64,000 bases of DNA from Pythium myriotylum (GCA_023091665.1 JALJCQ010000033.1:806001-870000), one strand, 5' to 3'; shown: positions 31,450 to 43,535, counted from the first letter of the stretch. Notes: generated by a model from the letters alone, not told the origin. Made by a program: numbers and translations.

Positions 31450-31757
31450 GACTGGTGGACGCGTTTAGATGAGAAATGACGAGAGCAGATGTGTTTTACC
31501 GTAGCTCCTAGCACTCGAGAACCAACGATTCAAACACACGAGAGCCAAGAGTCCTATGCGTGCAGAGCGCGGCAAATCGGAGCGCGCCAAAACGATCCCT
31601 CAAATAAGTGACTGGTTGCTCTTTTGAGGTTTCTATCAGGGTCATTGACTAGGGGGAACATTTGCGTAATTTTCAAAAATAATCGATGTCGCGAGACCGA
31701 ACCGAATACGGGGTCGTCGCCTATGAGAATACTTTGCTTGTAAGATATAGAGGTGAG
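31450..31757. other. Spacer between pogo-like pseudogene and tRNA array
   Basis: 308 bp without a recognisable gene. It presumably contains the 5' flank of the pogo-like gene. The sequence changes abruptly to array sequence at 31758. Confidence 0.7.
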
Positions 31758-32117
31758 TATGGGAAGTGCACGCGATACATTCGCCAATACTCACACAAAT
31801 ACACCGCGCGAACACACAACACACCGACGAACGTGCTCCCAACTCCAATAGACCCCCCATGCCCCTTTCTCTCCCCCCAATCAACAAAAAATTGCACACA
31901 CCACGCCTCTGCACGATCCTCATCGATACAGCAACCCACCAAGCGCCCCAGCCTTTCCGACATTGTGACTACACCTACTCACACCACGCAGCTCTGTCGT
32001 GTGGCAACAGATCTCACGATACACTTGCAGCGAAGCGCATTGAGCGGAAACCCTACCGACTTGGACGCAGCTCAACTCACTCCGACAGATCGCATTGGAT
32101 CTCATCCATATCCACGC

Positions 32118-32158
32118 TATATACCCCCTGCGCTCGAACGCGGGGTATGCTTTATATA
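32118..32158. promoter_or_regulatory. TATA-hairpin-TATA motif of the array unit (first copy)
   Basis: TATATA at 32118-32123 and again at 32153-32158 bracket an inverted repeat, ATACCCC...GGGGTAT, with an inner GCG/CGC pairing (32121-32148). It recurs in every unit; unit 11 has one change (42883) in the left arm. It could serve as a bidirectional TATA element. Function is inferred only from the motif. Confidence 0.35.
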
Positions 32159-32164
32159 CCTTCG

Positions 32165-32331
32165 TCTTGTCTAGCTTGACACGGGCGTTTCCACTGGAGT
32201 TGTGTCAAACCGTGGTCCACGAGGCGACCCCCCGTTGCGGGGGCGAGCGCGGGAAGATAGGACCCATAGTGCAGCGAAGGGGGTAGTGTAGCTTGGTTGA
32301 CTCCATCCACTCCAGTCTACCCAGCTCTTTT
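32165..32331 (+). other. Structured segment ending in TTTT: candidate small RNA gene of the array unit (first copy)
   Basis: Downstream of the second TATATA, the plus strand forms TTGACAC/GTGTCAA (32176-32182 with 32202-32208), CGTGG/CCACG (32211-32221) and CCCCCG-TTG-CGGGGG (32229-32243), and reaches TTTT at 32328-32331. TATA, structure and a T-run are what a Pol III type 3 gene would show. I compared it by eye with U1, U2, U4, U5, U6, U3, 5S, SRP, RNase P and MRP motifs and recognise none. It is conserved in all units; the only change I saw is a one-base insertion near the TATA in units 29 and 30. Confidence 0.3.
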
Positions 32332-32411
32332 GGCCCCCAGCTTGGAATTGATGACTACTCTGGCAGTCCCTCTTCTGTACTCTACTTCTCTACCAGTCTG
32401 TGCATCCGTCG

Positions 32412-32479
32412 CTCCCTCTCTCCCTCTCTCCCTCTCTCCCTCTCTCCGTCCGTCTCGCTCTGCCCCTGCCCCTGCCTCT

Positions 32480-32511
<32 letters not shown>

Positions 32512-32547
32512 CTCTGCCTCTGCCTCTGCCTCTGCCTCTACCTCTGC
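32412..32547. repeat. Pyrimidine microsatellite of the array unit (first copy)
   Basis: An (TCCCTCTC)n block followed by a (TGCCTC)n / CCCCTG hexamer block, then TACCTCTGCATG. The number of hexamers and octamers accounts for nearly all length differences between units. Units 23 and 25 have three extra octamers; unit 20 has the longest hexamer block. Confidence 0.92.
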
Positions 32548-32765
32548 ATGTGTGTGCGTGAGTGCCGCGCGTAAGGTTTTCGCATCTGCTGTCGGTGTGT
32601 CTGTTTTGCGGCGTGTGTGCTTGGCTGGAAAGTGGGGTAGGTGTCGATCCCTGGTGCGTTGGTTGTGGGTACGAGAGGAGGGCGGTGGAGGTGTGACCAT
32701 GGTGTTCTGGCGCAGCGAGTCGTCGCGAATATGGGGGCGTGGACTTTATGTGTCGAAATGGTGTC

Positions 32766-32769
32766 AAAA
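32766..32769 (-). terminator. Probable Pol III terminator of tRNA copy 1
   Basis: The first run of four T on the minus strand after the tRNA 3' end, about 20 nt downstream (TATGTTTTGAC). Closer to the gene there are only runs of three T (AATTTCTTTGCC), so a short 3' trailer is expected. The same layout is present in every unit. Confidence 0.6.
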
Positions 32770-32789
32770 CATAGTATTTGGCAAAGAAA

Positions 32790-32862
32790 TTCCCACACCG
32801 GGACTCGAACCCGGGTCGCGTGGGTGAAAGCCACGTATCCTAACCACCTAGACTATATGGGA
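32790..32862 (-). tRNA. tRNA-Glu(UUC), array copy 1
   Basis: 73 nt without an intron. On the minus strand the acceptor TCCCATA pairs with TGTGGGA, followed by discriminator A and no encoded CCA. The anticodon arm is CGTGG-CTTTCAC-CCACG with anticodon TTC at 32828-32826 (plus-strand GAA). The T arm is CCGGG-TTCGAGT-CCCGG. Internal promoter: A box TAGTCTAGGTG and a perfect B box GGTTCGAGTCC. It should read GAA (and by wobble GAG) codons. The unit is 1,105 bp and has an extra CCCCTG hexamer and GATACATTCG (GATGCATTCG elsewhere) at its left end. Confidence 0.96.
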
Positions 32863-33571
32863 AGTGCACGCGATGCATTCGCCAATACTCACACAAATAC
32901 ACCGCGCGAACACACAACACACCGACGAACGTGCTCCCAACTCCAATAGACCCCCCATGCCCCTTTCTCTCCCCCCAATCAACAAAAAATTGCACACACC
33001 ACGCCTCTGCACGATCCTCATCGATACAGCAACCCACCAAGCGCCCCAGCCTTTCCGACATTGTGACTACACCTACTCACACCACGCAGCTCTGTCGTGT
33101 GGCAACAGATCTCACGATACACTTGCAGCGAAGCGCATTGAGCGGAAACCCTACCGACTTGGACGCAGCTCAACTCACTCCGACAGATCGCATTGGATCT
33201 CATCCATATCCACGCTATATACCCCCTGCGCTCGAACGCGGGGTATGCTTTATATACCTTCGTCTTGTCTAGCTTGACACGGGCGTTTCCACTGGAGTTG
33301 TGTCAAACCGTGGTCCACGAGGCGACCCCCCGTTGCGGGGGCGAGCGCGGGAAGATAGGACCCATAGTGCAGCGAAGGGGGTAGTGTAGCTTGGTTGACT
33401 CCATCCACTCCAGTCTACCCAGCTCTTTTGGCCCCCAGCTTGGAATTGATGACTACTCTGGCAGTCCCTCTTCTGTACTCTACTTCTCTACCAGTCTGTG
33501 CATCCGTCGCTCCCTCTCTCCCTATCTCCCTCTCTCCCTCTCTCCGTCCGTCTCGCTCTGCCCCTGCCTCT

Positions 33572-33603
<32 letters not shown>

Positions 33604-33863
33604 CTCTGCCTCTACCTCTGCATGTGTGTGCGTGAGTGCCGCGCGTAAGGTTTTCGCATCTGCTGTCGGTGTGTCTGTTTTGCGGCGTGTGTGCTTGGCT
33701 GGAAAGTGGGGTAGGTGTCGATCCCTGGTGCGTTGGTTGTGGGTACGAGAGGAGGGCGGTGGAGGTGTGACCATGGTGTTCTGGCGCAGCGAGTCGTCGC
33801 GAATATGGGGGCGTGGACTTTATGTGTCGAAATGGTGTCAAAACATAGTATTTGGCAAAGAAA

Positions 33864-33936
33864 TTCCCACACCGGGACTCGAACCCGGGTCGCGTGGGTG
33901 AAAGCCACGTATCCTAACCACCTAGACTATATGGGA
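33864..33936 (-). tRNA. tRNA-Glu(UUC), array copy 2
   Basis: Identical to copy 1 over 73 nt. Unit 1,074 bp; carries the CCTATCTCC variant in the octamer block. Confidence 0.96.
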
Positions 33937-34645
33937 AGTGCACGCGATGCATTCGCCAATACTCACACAAATACACCGCGCGAACACACAACACACCGAC
34001 GAACGTGCTCCCAACTCCAATAGACCCCCCATGCCCCTTTCTCTCCCCCCAATCAACAAAAAATTGCACACACCACGCCTCTGCACGATCCTCATCGATA
34101 CAGCAACCCACCAAGCGCCCCAGCCTTTCCGACATTGTGACTACACCTACTCACACCACGCAGCTCTGTCGTGTGGCAACAGATCTCACGATACACTTGC
34201 AGCGAAGCGCATTGAGCGGAAACCCTACCGACTTGGACGCAGCTCAACTCACTCCGACAGATCGCATTGGATCTCATCCATATCCACGCTATATACCCCC
34301 TGCGCTCGAACGCGGGGTATGCTTTATATACCTTCGTCTTGTCTAGCTTGACACGGGCGTTTCCACTGGAGTTGTGTCAAACCGTGGTCCACGAGGCGAC
34401 CCCCCGTTGCGGGGGCGAGCGCGGGAAGATAGGACCCATAGTGCAGCGAAGGGGGTAGTGTAGCTTGGTTGACTCCATCCACTCCAGTCTACCCAGCTCT
34501 TTTGGCCCCCAGCTTGGAATTGATGACTACTCTGGCAGTCCCTCTTCTGTACTCTACTTCTCTACCAGTCTGTGCATCCGTCGCTCCCTCTCTCCCTATC
34601 TCCCTCTCTCCCTCTCTCCGTCCGTCTCGCTCTGCCCCTGCCTCT

Positions 34646-34677
<32 letters not shown>

Positions 34678-34937
34678 CTCTGCCTCTACCTCTGCATGTG
34701 TGTGCGTGAGTGCCGCGCGTAAGGTTTTCGCATCTGCTGTCGGTGTGTCTGTTTTGCGGCGTGTGTGCTTGGCTGGAAAGTGGGGTAGGTGTCGATCCCT
34801 GGTGCGTTGGTTGTGGGTACGAGAGGAGGGCGGTGGAGGTGTGACCATGGTGTTCTGGCGCAGCGAGTCGTCGCGAATATGGGGGCGTGGACTTTATGTG
34901 TCGAAATGGTGTCAAAACATAGTATTTGGCAAAGAAA

Positions 34938-35010
34938 TTCCCACACCGGGACTCGAACCCGGGTCGCGTGGGTGAAAGCCACGTATCCTAACCACCTAGA
35001 CTATATGGGA
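34938..35010 (-). tRNA. tRNA-Glu(UUC), array copy 3
   Basis: Identical to copy 1. Unit 1,074 bp, with the CCTATCTCC variant; I see no difference from unit 2. Confidence 0.96.
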
Positions 35011-35987
35011 AGTGCACGCGATGCATTCGCCAATACTCACACAAATACACCGCGCGAACACACAACACACCGACGAACGTGCTCCCAACTCCAATAGACC
35101 CCCCATGCCCCTTTCTCTCCCCCCAATCAACAAAAAATTGCACACACCACGCCTCTGCACGATCCTCATCGATACAGCAACCCACCAAGCGCCCCAGCCT
35201 TTCCGACATTGTGACTACACCTACTCACACCACGCAGCTCTGTCGTGTGGCAACAGATCTCACGATACACTTGCAGCGAAGCGCATTGAGCGGAAACCCT
35301 ACCGACTTGGACGCAGCTCAACTCACTCCGACAGATCGCATTGGATCTCATCCATATCCACGCTATATACCCCCTGCGCTCGAACGCGGGGTATGCTTTA
35401 TATACCTTCGTCTTGTCTAGCTTGACACGGGCGTTTCCACTGGAGTTGTGTCAAACCGTGGTCCACGAGGCGACCCCCCGTTGCGGGGGCGAGCGCGGGA
35501 AGATAGGACCCATAGTGCAGCGAAGGGGGTAGTGTAGCTTGGTTGACTCCATCCACTCCAGTCTACCCAGCTCTTTTGGCCCCCAGCTTGGAATTGATGA
35601 CTACTCTGGCAGTCCCTCTTCTGTACTCTACTTCTCTACCAGTCTGTGCATCCGTCGCTCCCTCTCTCCCTCTCTCCCTCTCTCCCTCTCTCCGTCCGTC
35701 TCGCTCTGCCCCTGCCTCTGCCTCTGCCTCTACCTCTACCTCTGCATGTGTGTGCGTGAGTGCCGCGCGTAAGGTTTTCGCATCTGCTGTCGGTGTGTCT
35801 GTTTTGCGGCGTGTGTGCTTGGCTGGAAAGTGGGGTAGGTGTCGATCCCTGGTGCGTTGGTTGTGGGTACGAGAGGAGGGCGGTGGAGGTGTGACCATGG
35901 TGTTCTGGCGCAGCGAGTCGTCGCGAATATGGGGGCGTGGACTTTATGTGTCGAAATGGTGTCAAAACATAGTATTTGGCAAAGAAA

Positions 35988-36060
35988 TTCCCACACCGGG
36001 ACTCGAACCCGGGTCGCGTGGGTGAAAGCCACGTATCCTAACCACCTAGACTATATGGGA
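35988..36060 (-). tRNA. tRNA-Glu(UUC), array copy 4
   Basis: Identical to copy 1. Shortest unit, 1,050 bp: the hexamer block is contracted and has two TACCTC motifs; no CCTATCTCC. Confidence 0.96.
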
Positions 36061-36769
36061 AGTGCACGCGATGCATTCGCCAATACTCACACAAATACAC
36101 CGCGCGAACACACAACACACCGACGAACGTGCTCCCAACTCCAATAGACCCCCCATGCCCCTTTCTCTCCCCCCAATCAACAAAAAATTGCACACACCAC
36201 GCCTCTGCACGATCCTCATCGATACAGCAACCCACCAAGCGCCCCAGCCTTTCCGACATTGTGACTACACCTACTCACACCACGCAGCTCTGTCGTGTGG
36301 CAACAGATCTCACGATACACTTGCAGCGAAGCGCATTGAGCGGAAACCCTACCGACTTGGACGCAGCTCAACTCACTCCGACAGATCGCATTGGATCTCA
36401 TCCATATCCACGCTATATACCCCCTGCGCTCGAACGCGGGGTATGCTTTATATACCTTCGTCTTGTCTAGCTTGACACGGGCGTTTCCACTGGAGTTGTG
36501 TCAAACCGTGGTCCACGAGGCGACCCCCCGTTGCGGGGGCGAGCGCGGGAAGATAGGACCCATAGTGCAGCGAAGGGGGTAGTGTAGCTTGGTTGACTCC
36601 ATCCACTCCAGTCTACCCAGCTCTTTTGGCCCCCAGCTTGGAATTGATGACTACTCTGGCAGTCCCTCTTCTGTACTCTACTTCTCTACCAGTCTGTGCA
36701 TCCGTCGCTCCCTCTCTCCCTATCTCCCTCTCTCCCTCTCTCCGTCCGTCTCGCTCTGCCCCTGCCTCT

Positions 36770-36801
<32 letters not shown>

Positions 36802-37067
36802 CTCTGCCTCTGCCTCTACCTCTGCATGTGTGTGCGTGAGTGCCGCGCGTAAGGTTTTCGCATCTGCTGTCGGTGTGTCTGTTTTGCGGCGTGTGTGCTT
36901 GGCTGGAAAGTGGGGTAGGTGTCGATCCCTGGTGCGTTGGTTGTGGGTACGAGAGGAGGGCGGTGGAGGTGTGACCATGGTGTTCTGGCGCAGCGAGTCG
37001 TCGCGAATATGGGGGCGTGGACTTTATGTGTCGAAATGGTGTCAAAACATAGTATTTGGCAAAGAAA

Positions 37068-37140
37068 TTCCCACACCGGGACTCGAACCCGGGTCGCGTG
37101 GGTGAAAGCCACGTATCCTAACCACCTAGACTATATGGGA
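37068..37140 (-). tRNA. tRNA-Glu(UUC), array copy 5
   Basis: Identical to copy 1. Unit 1,080 bp, one hexamer more than units 2 and 3, with CCTATCTCC. Confidence 0.96.
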
Positions 37141-37849
37141 AGTGCACGCGATGCATTCGCCAATACTCACACAAATACACCGCGCGAACACACAACACAC
37201 CGACGAACGTGCTCCCAACTCCAATAGACCCCCCATGCCCCTTTCTCTCCCCCCAATCAACAAAAAATTGCACACACCACGCCTCTGCACGATCCTCATC
37301 GATACAGCAACCCACCAAGCGCCCCAGCCTTTCCGACATTGTGACTACACCTACTCACACCACGCAGCTCTGTCGTGTGGCAACAGATCTCACGATACAC
37401 TTGCAGCGAAGCGCATTGAGCGGAAACCCTACCGACTTGGACGCAGCTCAACTCACTCCGACAGATCGCATTGGATCTCATCCATATCCACGCTATATAC
37501 CCCCTGCGCTCGAACGCGGGGTATGCTTTATATACCTTCGTCTTGTCTAGCTTGACACGGGCGTTTCCACTGGAGTTGTGTCAAACCGTGGTCCACGAGG
37601 CGACCCCCCGTTGCGGGGGCGAGCGCGGGAAGATAGGACCCATAGTGCAGCGAAGGGGGTAGTGTAGCTTGGTTGACTCCATCCACTCCAGTCTACCCAG
37701 CTCTTTTGGCCCCCAGCTTGGAATTGATGACTACTCTGGCAGTCCCTCTTCTGTACTCTACTTCTCTACCAGTCTGTGCATCCGTCGCTCCCTCTCTCCC
37801 TATCTCCCTCTCTCCCTCTCTCCGTCCGTCTCGCTCTGCCCCTGCCTCT

Positions 37850-37881
<32 letters not shown>

Positions 37882-38141
37882 CTCTGCCTCTACCTCTGCA
37901 TGTGTGTGCGTGAGTGCCGCGCGTAAGGTTTTCGCATCTGCTGTCGGTGTGTCTGTTTTGCGGCGTGTGTGCTTGGCTGGAAAGTGGGGTAGGTGTCGAT
38001 CCCTGGTGCGTTGGTTGTGGGTACGAGAGGAGGGCGGTGGAGGTGTGACCATGGTGTTCTGGCGCAGCGAGTCGTCGCGAATATGGGGGCGTGGACTTTA
38101 TGTGTCGAAATGGTGTCAAAACATAGTATTTGGCAAAGAAA

Positions 38142-38214
38142 TTCCCACACCGGGACTCGAACCCGGGTCGCGTGGGTGAAAGCCACGTATCCTAACCACC
38201 TAGACTATATGGGA
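38142..38214 (-). tRNA. tRNA-Glu(UUC), array copy 6
   Basis: Identical to copy 1. Unit 1,074 bp with CCTATCTCC; first of three like units (6-8). Confidence 0.96.
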
Positions 38215-38923
38215 AGTGCACGCGATGCATTCGCCAATACTCACACAAATACACCGCGCGAACACACAACACACCGACGAACGTGCTCCCAACTCCAATA
38301 GACCCCCCATGCCCCTTTCTCTCCCCCCAATCAACAAAAAATTGCACACACCACGCCTCTGCACGATCCTCATCGATACAGCAACCCACCAAGCGCCCCA
38401 GCCTTTCCGACATTGTGACTACACCTACTCACACCACGCAGCTCTGTCGTGTGGCAACAGATCTCACGATACACTTGCAGCGAAGCGCATTGAGCGGAAA
38501 CCCTACCGACTTGGACGCAGCTCAACTCACTCCGACAGATCGCATTGGATCTCATCCATATCCACGCTATATACCCCCTGCGCTCGAACGCGGGGTATGC
38601 TTTATATACCTTCGTCTTGTCTAGCTTGACACGGGCGTTTCCACTGGAGTTGTGTCAAACCGTGGTCCACGAGGCGACCCCCCGTTGCGGGGGCGAGCGC
38701 GGGAAGATAGGACCCATAGTGCAGCGAAGGGGGTAGTGTAGCTTGGTTGACTCCATCCACTCCAGTCTACCCAGCTCTTTTGGCCCCCAGCTTGGAATTG
38801 ATGACTACTCTGGCAGTCCCTCTTCTGTACTCTACTTCTCTACCAGTCTGTGCATCCGTCGCTCCCTCTCTCCCTATCTCCCTCTCTCCCTCTCTCCGTC
38901 CGTCTCGCTCTGCCCCTGCCTCT

Positions 38924-38955
<32 letters not shown>

Positions 38956-39215
38956 CTCTGCCTCTACCTCTGCATGTGTGTGCGTGAGTGCCGCGCGTAA
39001 GGTTTTCGCATCTGCTGTCGGTGTGTCTGTTTTGCGGCGTGTGTGCTTGGCTGGAAAGTGGGGTAGGTGTCGATCCCTGGTGCGTTGGTTGTGGGTACGA
39101 GAGGAGGGCGGTGGAGGTGTGACCATGGTGTTCTGGCGCAGCGAGTCGTCGCGAATATGGGGGCGTGGACTTTATGTGTCGAAATGGTGTCAAAACATAG
39201 TATTTGGCAAAGAAA

Positions 39216-39288
39216 TTCCCACACCGGGACTCGAACCCGGGTCGCGTGGGTGAAAGCCACGTATCCTAACCACCTAGACTATATGGGA
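39216..39288 (-). tRNA. tRNA-Glu(UUC), array copy 7
   Basis: Identical to copy 1. Unit 1,074 bp, same markers as unit 6. Confidence 0.96.
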
Positions 39289-39997
39289 AGTGCACGCGAT
39301 GCATTCGCCAATACTCACACAAATACACCGCGCGAACACACAACACACCGACGAACGTGCTCCCAACTCCAATAGACCCCCCATGCCCCTTTCTCTCCCC
39401 CCAATCAACAAAAAATTGCACACACCACGCCTCTGCACGATCCTCATCGATACAGCAACCCACCAAGCGCCCCAGCCTTTCCGACATTGTGACTACACCT
39501 ACTCACACCACGCAGCTCTGTCGTGTGGCAACAGATCTCACGATACACTTGCAGCGAAGCGCATTGAGCGGAAACCCTACCGACTTGGACGCAGCTCAAC
39601 TCACTCCGACAGATCGCATTGGATCTCATCCATATCCACGCTATATACCCCCTGCGCTCGAACGCGGGGTATGCTTTATATACCTTCGTCTTGTCTAGCT
39701 TGACACGGGCGTTTCCACTGGAGTTGTGTCAAACCGTGGTCCACGAGGCGACCCCCCGTTGCGGGGGCGAGCGCGGGAAGATAGGACCCATAGTGCAGCG
39801 AAGGGGGTAGTGTAGCTTGGTTGACTCCATCCACTCCAGTCTACCCAGCTCTTTTGGCCCCCAGCTTGGAATTGATGACTACTCTGGCAGTCCCTCTTCT
39901 GTACTCTACTTCTCTACCAGTCTGTGCATCCGTCGCTCCCTCTCTCCCTATCTCCCTCTCTCCCTCTCTCCGTCCGTCTCGCTCTGCCCCTGCCTCT

Positions 39998-40029
<32 letters not shown>

Positions 40030-40289
40030 CTCTGCCTCTACCTCTGCATGTGTGTGCGTGAGTGCCGCGCGTAAGGTTTTCGCATCTGCTGTCGGTGTGT
40101 CTGTTTTGCGGCGTGTGTGCTTGGCTGGAAAGTGGGGTAGGTGTCGATCCCTGGTGCGTTGGTTGTGGGTACGAGAGGAGGGCGGTGGAGGTGTGACCAT
40201 GGTGTTCTGGCGCAGCGAGTCGTCGCGAATATGGGGGCGTGGACTTTATGTGTCGAAATGGTGTCAAAACATAGTATTTGGCAAAGAAA

Positions 40290-40362
40290 TTCCCACACCG
40301 GGACTCGAACCCGGGTCGCGTGGGTGAAAGCCACGTATCCTAACCACCTAGACTATATGGGA
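40290..40362 (-). tRNA. tRNA-Glu(UUC), array copy 8
   Basis: Identical to copy 1. Unit 1,074 bp; last unit with CCTATCTCC. Confidence 0.96.
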
Positions 40363-41071
40363 AGTGCACGCGATGCATTCGCCAATACTCACACAAATAC
40401 ACCGCGCGAACACACAACACACCGACGAACGTGCTCCCAACTCCAATAGACCCCCCATGCCCCTTTCTCTCCCCCCAATCAACAAAAAATTGCACACACC
40501 ACGCCTCTGCACGATCCTCATCGATACAGCAACCCACCAAGCGCCCCAGCCTTTCCGACATTGTGACTACACCTACTCACACCACGCAGCTCTGTCGTGT
40601 GGCAACAGATCTCACGATACACTTGCAGCGAAGCGCATTGAGCGGAAACCCTACCGACTTGGACGCAGCTCAACTCACTCCGACAGATCGCATTGGATCT
40701 CATCCATATCCACGCTATATACCCCCTGCGCTCGAACGCGGGGTATGCTTTATATACCTTCGTCTTGTCTAGCTTGACACGGGCGTTTCCACTGGAGTTG
40801 TGTCAAACCGTGGTCCACGAGGCGACCCCCCGTTGCGGGGGCGAGCGCGGGAAGATAGGACCCATAGTGCAGCGAAGGGGGTAGTGTAGCTTGGTTGACT
40901 CCATCCACTCCAGTCTACCCAGCTCTTTTGGCCCCCAGCTTGGAATTGATGACTACTCTGGCAGTCCCTCTTCTGTACTCTACTTCTCTACCAGTCTGTG
41001 CATCCGTCGCTCCCTCTCTCCCTCTCTCCCTCTCTCCCTCTCTCCGTCCGTCTCGCTCTGCCCCTGCCTCT

Positions 41072-41103
<32 letters not shown>

Positions 41104-41375
41104 CTCTGCCTCTGCCTCTGCCTCTACCTCTGCATGTGTGTGCGTGAGTGCCGCGCGTAAGGTTTTCGCATCTGCTGTCGGTGTGTCTGTTTTGCGGCGT
41201 GTGTGCTTGGCTGGAAAGTGGGGTAGGTGTCGATCCCTGGTGCGTTGGTTGTGGGTACGAGAGGAGGGCGGTGGAGGTGTGACCATGGTGTTCTGGCGCA
41301 GCGAGTCGTCGCGAATATGGGGGCGTGGACTTTATGTGTCGAAATGGTGTCAAAACATAGTATTTGGCAAAGAAA

Positions 41376-41448
41376 TTCCCACACCGGGACTCGAACCCGG
41401 GTCGCGTGGGTGAAAGCCACGTATCCTAACCACCTAGACTATATGGGA
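41376..41448 (-). tRNA. tRNA-Glu(UUC), array copy 9
   Basis: Identical to copy 1. Unit 1,086 bp; octamer block is pure from here on. Confidence 0.96.
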
Positions 41449-42157
41449 AGTGCACGCGATGCATTCGCCAATACTCACACAAATACACCGCGCGAACACA
41501 CAACACACCGACGAACGTGCTCCCAACTCCAATAGACCCCCCATGCCCCTTTCTCTCCCCCCAATCAACAAAAAATTGCACACACCACGCCTCTGCACGA
41601 TCCTCATCGATACAGCAACCCACCAAGCGCCCCAGCCTTTCCGACATTGTGACTACACCTACTCACACCACGCAGCTCTGTCGTGTGGCAACAGATCTCA
41701 CGATACACTTGCAGCGAAGCGCATTGAGCGGAAACCCTACCGACTTGGACGCAGCTCAACTCACTCCGACAGATCGCATTGGATCTCATCCATATCCACG
41801 CTATATACCCCCTGCGCTCGAACGCGGGGTATGCTTTATATACCTTCGTCTTGTCTAGCTTGACACGGGCGTTTCCACTGGAGTTGTGTCAAACCGTGGT
41901 CCACGAGGCGACCCCCCGTTGCGGGGGCGAGCGCGGGAAGATAGGACCCATAGTGCAGCGAAGGGGGTAGTGTAGCTTGGTTGACTCCATCCACTCCAGT
42001 CTACCCAGCTCTTTTGGCCCCCAGCTTGGAATTGATGACTACTCTGGCAGTCCCTCTTCTGTACTCTACTTCTCTACCAGTCTGTGCATCCGTCGCTCCC
42101 TCTCTCCCTCTCTCCCTCTCTCCCTCTCTCCGTCCGTCTCGCTCTGCCCCTGCCTCT

Positions 42158-42189
<32 letters not shown>

Positions 42190-42449
42190 CTCTGCCTCTA
42201 CCTCTGCATGTGTGTGCGTGAGTGCCGCGCGTAAGGTTTTCGCATCTGCTGTCGGTGTGTCTGTTTTGCGGCGTGTGTGCTTGGCTGGAAAGTGGGGTAG
42301 GTGTCGATCCCTGGTGCGTTGGTTGTGGGTACGAGAGGAGGGCGGTGGAGGTGTGACCATGGTGTTCTGGCGCAGCGAGTCGTCGCGAATATGGGGGCGT
42401 GGACTTTATGTGTCGAAATGGTGTCAAAACATAGTATTTGGCAAAGAAA

Positions 42450-42522
42450 TTCCCACACCGGGACTCGAACCCGGGTCGCGTGGGTGAAAGCCACGTATCC
42501 TAACCACCTAGACTATATGGGA
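42450..42522 (-). tRNA. tRNA-Glu(UUC), array copy 10
   Basis: Identical to copy 1. Unit 1,074 bp, two hexamers shorter than unit 9. Confidence 0.96.
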
Positions 42523-43231
42523 AGTGCACGCGATGCATTCGCCAATACTCACACAAATACACCGCGCGAACACACAACACACCGACGAACGTGCTCCCAA
42601 CTCCAATAGACCCCCCATGCCCCTTTCTCTCCCCCCAATCAACAAAAAATTGCACACACCACGCCTCTGCACGATCCTCATCGATACAGCAACCCACCAA
42701 GCGCCCCAGCCTTTCCGACATTGTGACTACACCTACTCACACCACGCAGCTCTGTCGTGTGGCAACAGATCTCACGATACACTTGCAGCGAAGCGCATTG
42801 AGCGGAAACCCTACCGACTTGGACGCAGCTCAACTCACTCCGACAGATCGCATTGGATCTCATCCATATCCACGCTATATACTCCCTGCGCTCGAACGCG
42901 GGGTATGCTTTATATACCTTCGTCTTGTCTAGCTTGACACGGGCGTTTCCACTGGAGTTGTGTCAAACCGTGGTCCACGAGGCGACCCCCCGTTGCGGGG
43001 GCGAGCGCGGGAAGATAGGACCCATAGTGCAGCGAAGGGGGTAGTGTAGCTTGGTTGACTCCATCCACTCCAGTCTACCCAGCTCTTTTGGCCCCCAGCT
43101 TGGAATTGATGACTACTCTGGCAGTCCCTCTTCTGTACTCTACTTCTCTACCAGTCTGTGCATCCGTCGCTCCCTCTCTCCCTCTCTCCCTCTCTCCCTC
43201 TCTCCGTCCGTCTCGCTCTGCCCCTGCCTCT

Positions 43232-43263
<32 letters not shown>

Positions 43264-43535
43264 CTCTGCCTCTGCCTCTGCCTCTACCTCTGCATGTGTG
43301 TGCGTGAGTGCCGCGCGTAAGGTTTTCGCATCTGCTGTCGGTGTGTCTGTTTTGCGGCGTGTGTGCTTGGCTGGAAAGTGGGGTAGGTGTCGATCCCTGG
43401 TGCGTTGGTTGTGGGTACGAGAGGAGGGCGGTGGAGGTGTGACCATGGTGTTCTGGCGCAGCGAGTCGTCGCGAATATGGGGGCGTGGACTTTATGTGTC
43501 GAAATGGTGTCAAAACATAGTATTTGGCAAAGAAA

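Noticed and set aside
31766..32179. 137-codon open frame conserved in all array units
   Set aside because: It uses an ATG next to the tRNA and has no recognisable domain. Its conservation is explained by array homogenisation, and it overlaps the TATA-hairpin segment. Units 29 and 30 change its end by a one-base insertion.
32165..32331. Assignment of the structured array segment to SRP RNA, RNase P/MRP or a spliceosomal snRNA
   Set aside because: By eye none of the conserved core motifs of those RNAs is present. It is left as an unidentified candidate.
32297..32827. Open frames of about 160-180 codons (plus strand) and about 110-130 codons (minus strand) repeated in every array unit
   Set aside because: They run through the TCCCTCTC/TGCCTC microsatellite, giving Ser-Pro, Ala-Ser or Arg-Gly strings, vary in length with it, and continue into the tRNA gene. 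No domain or codon bias supports a protein.
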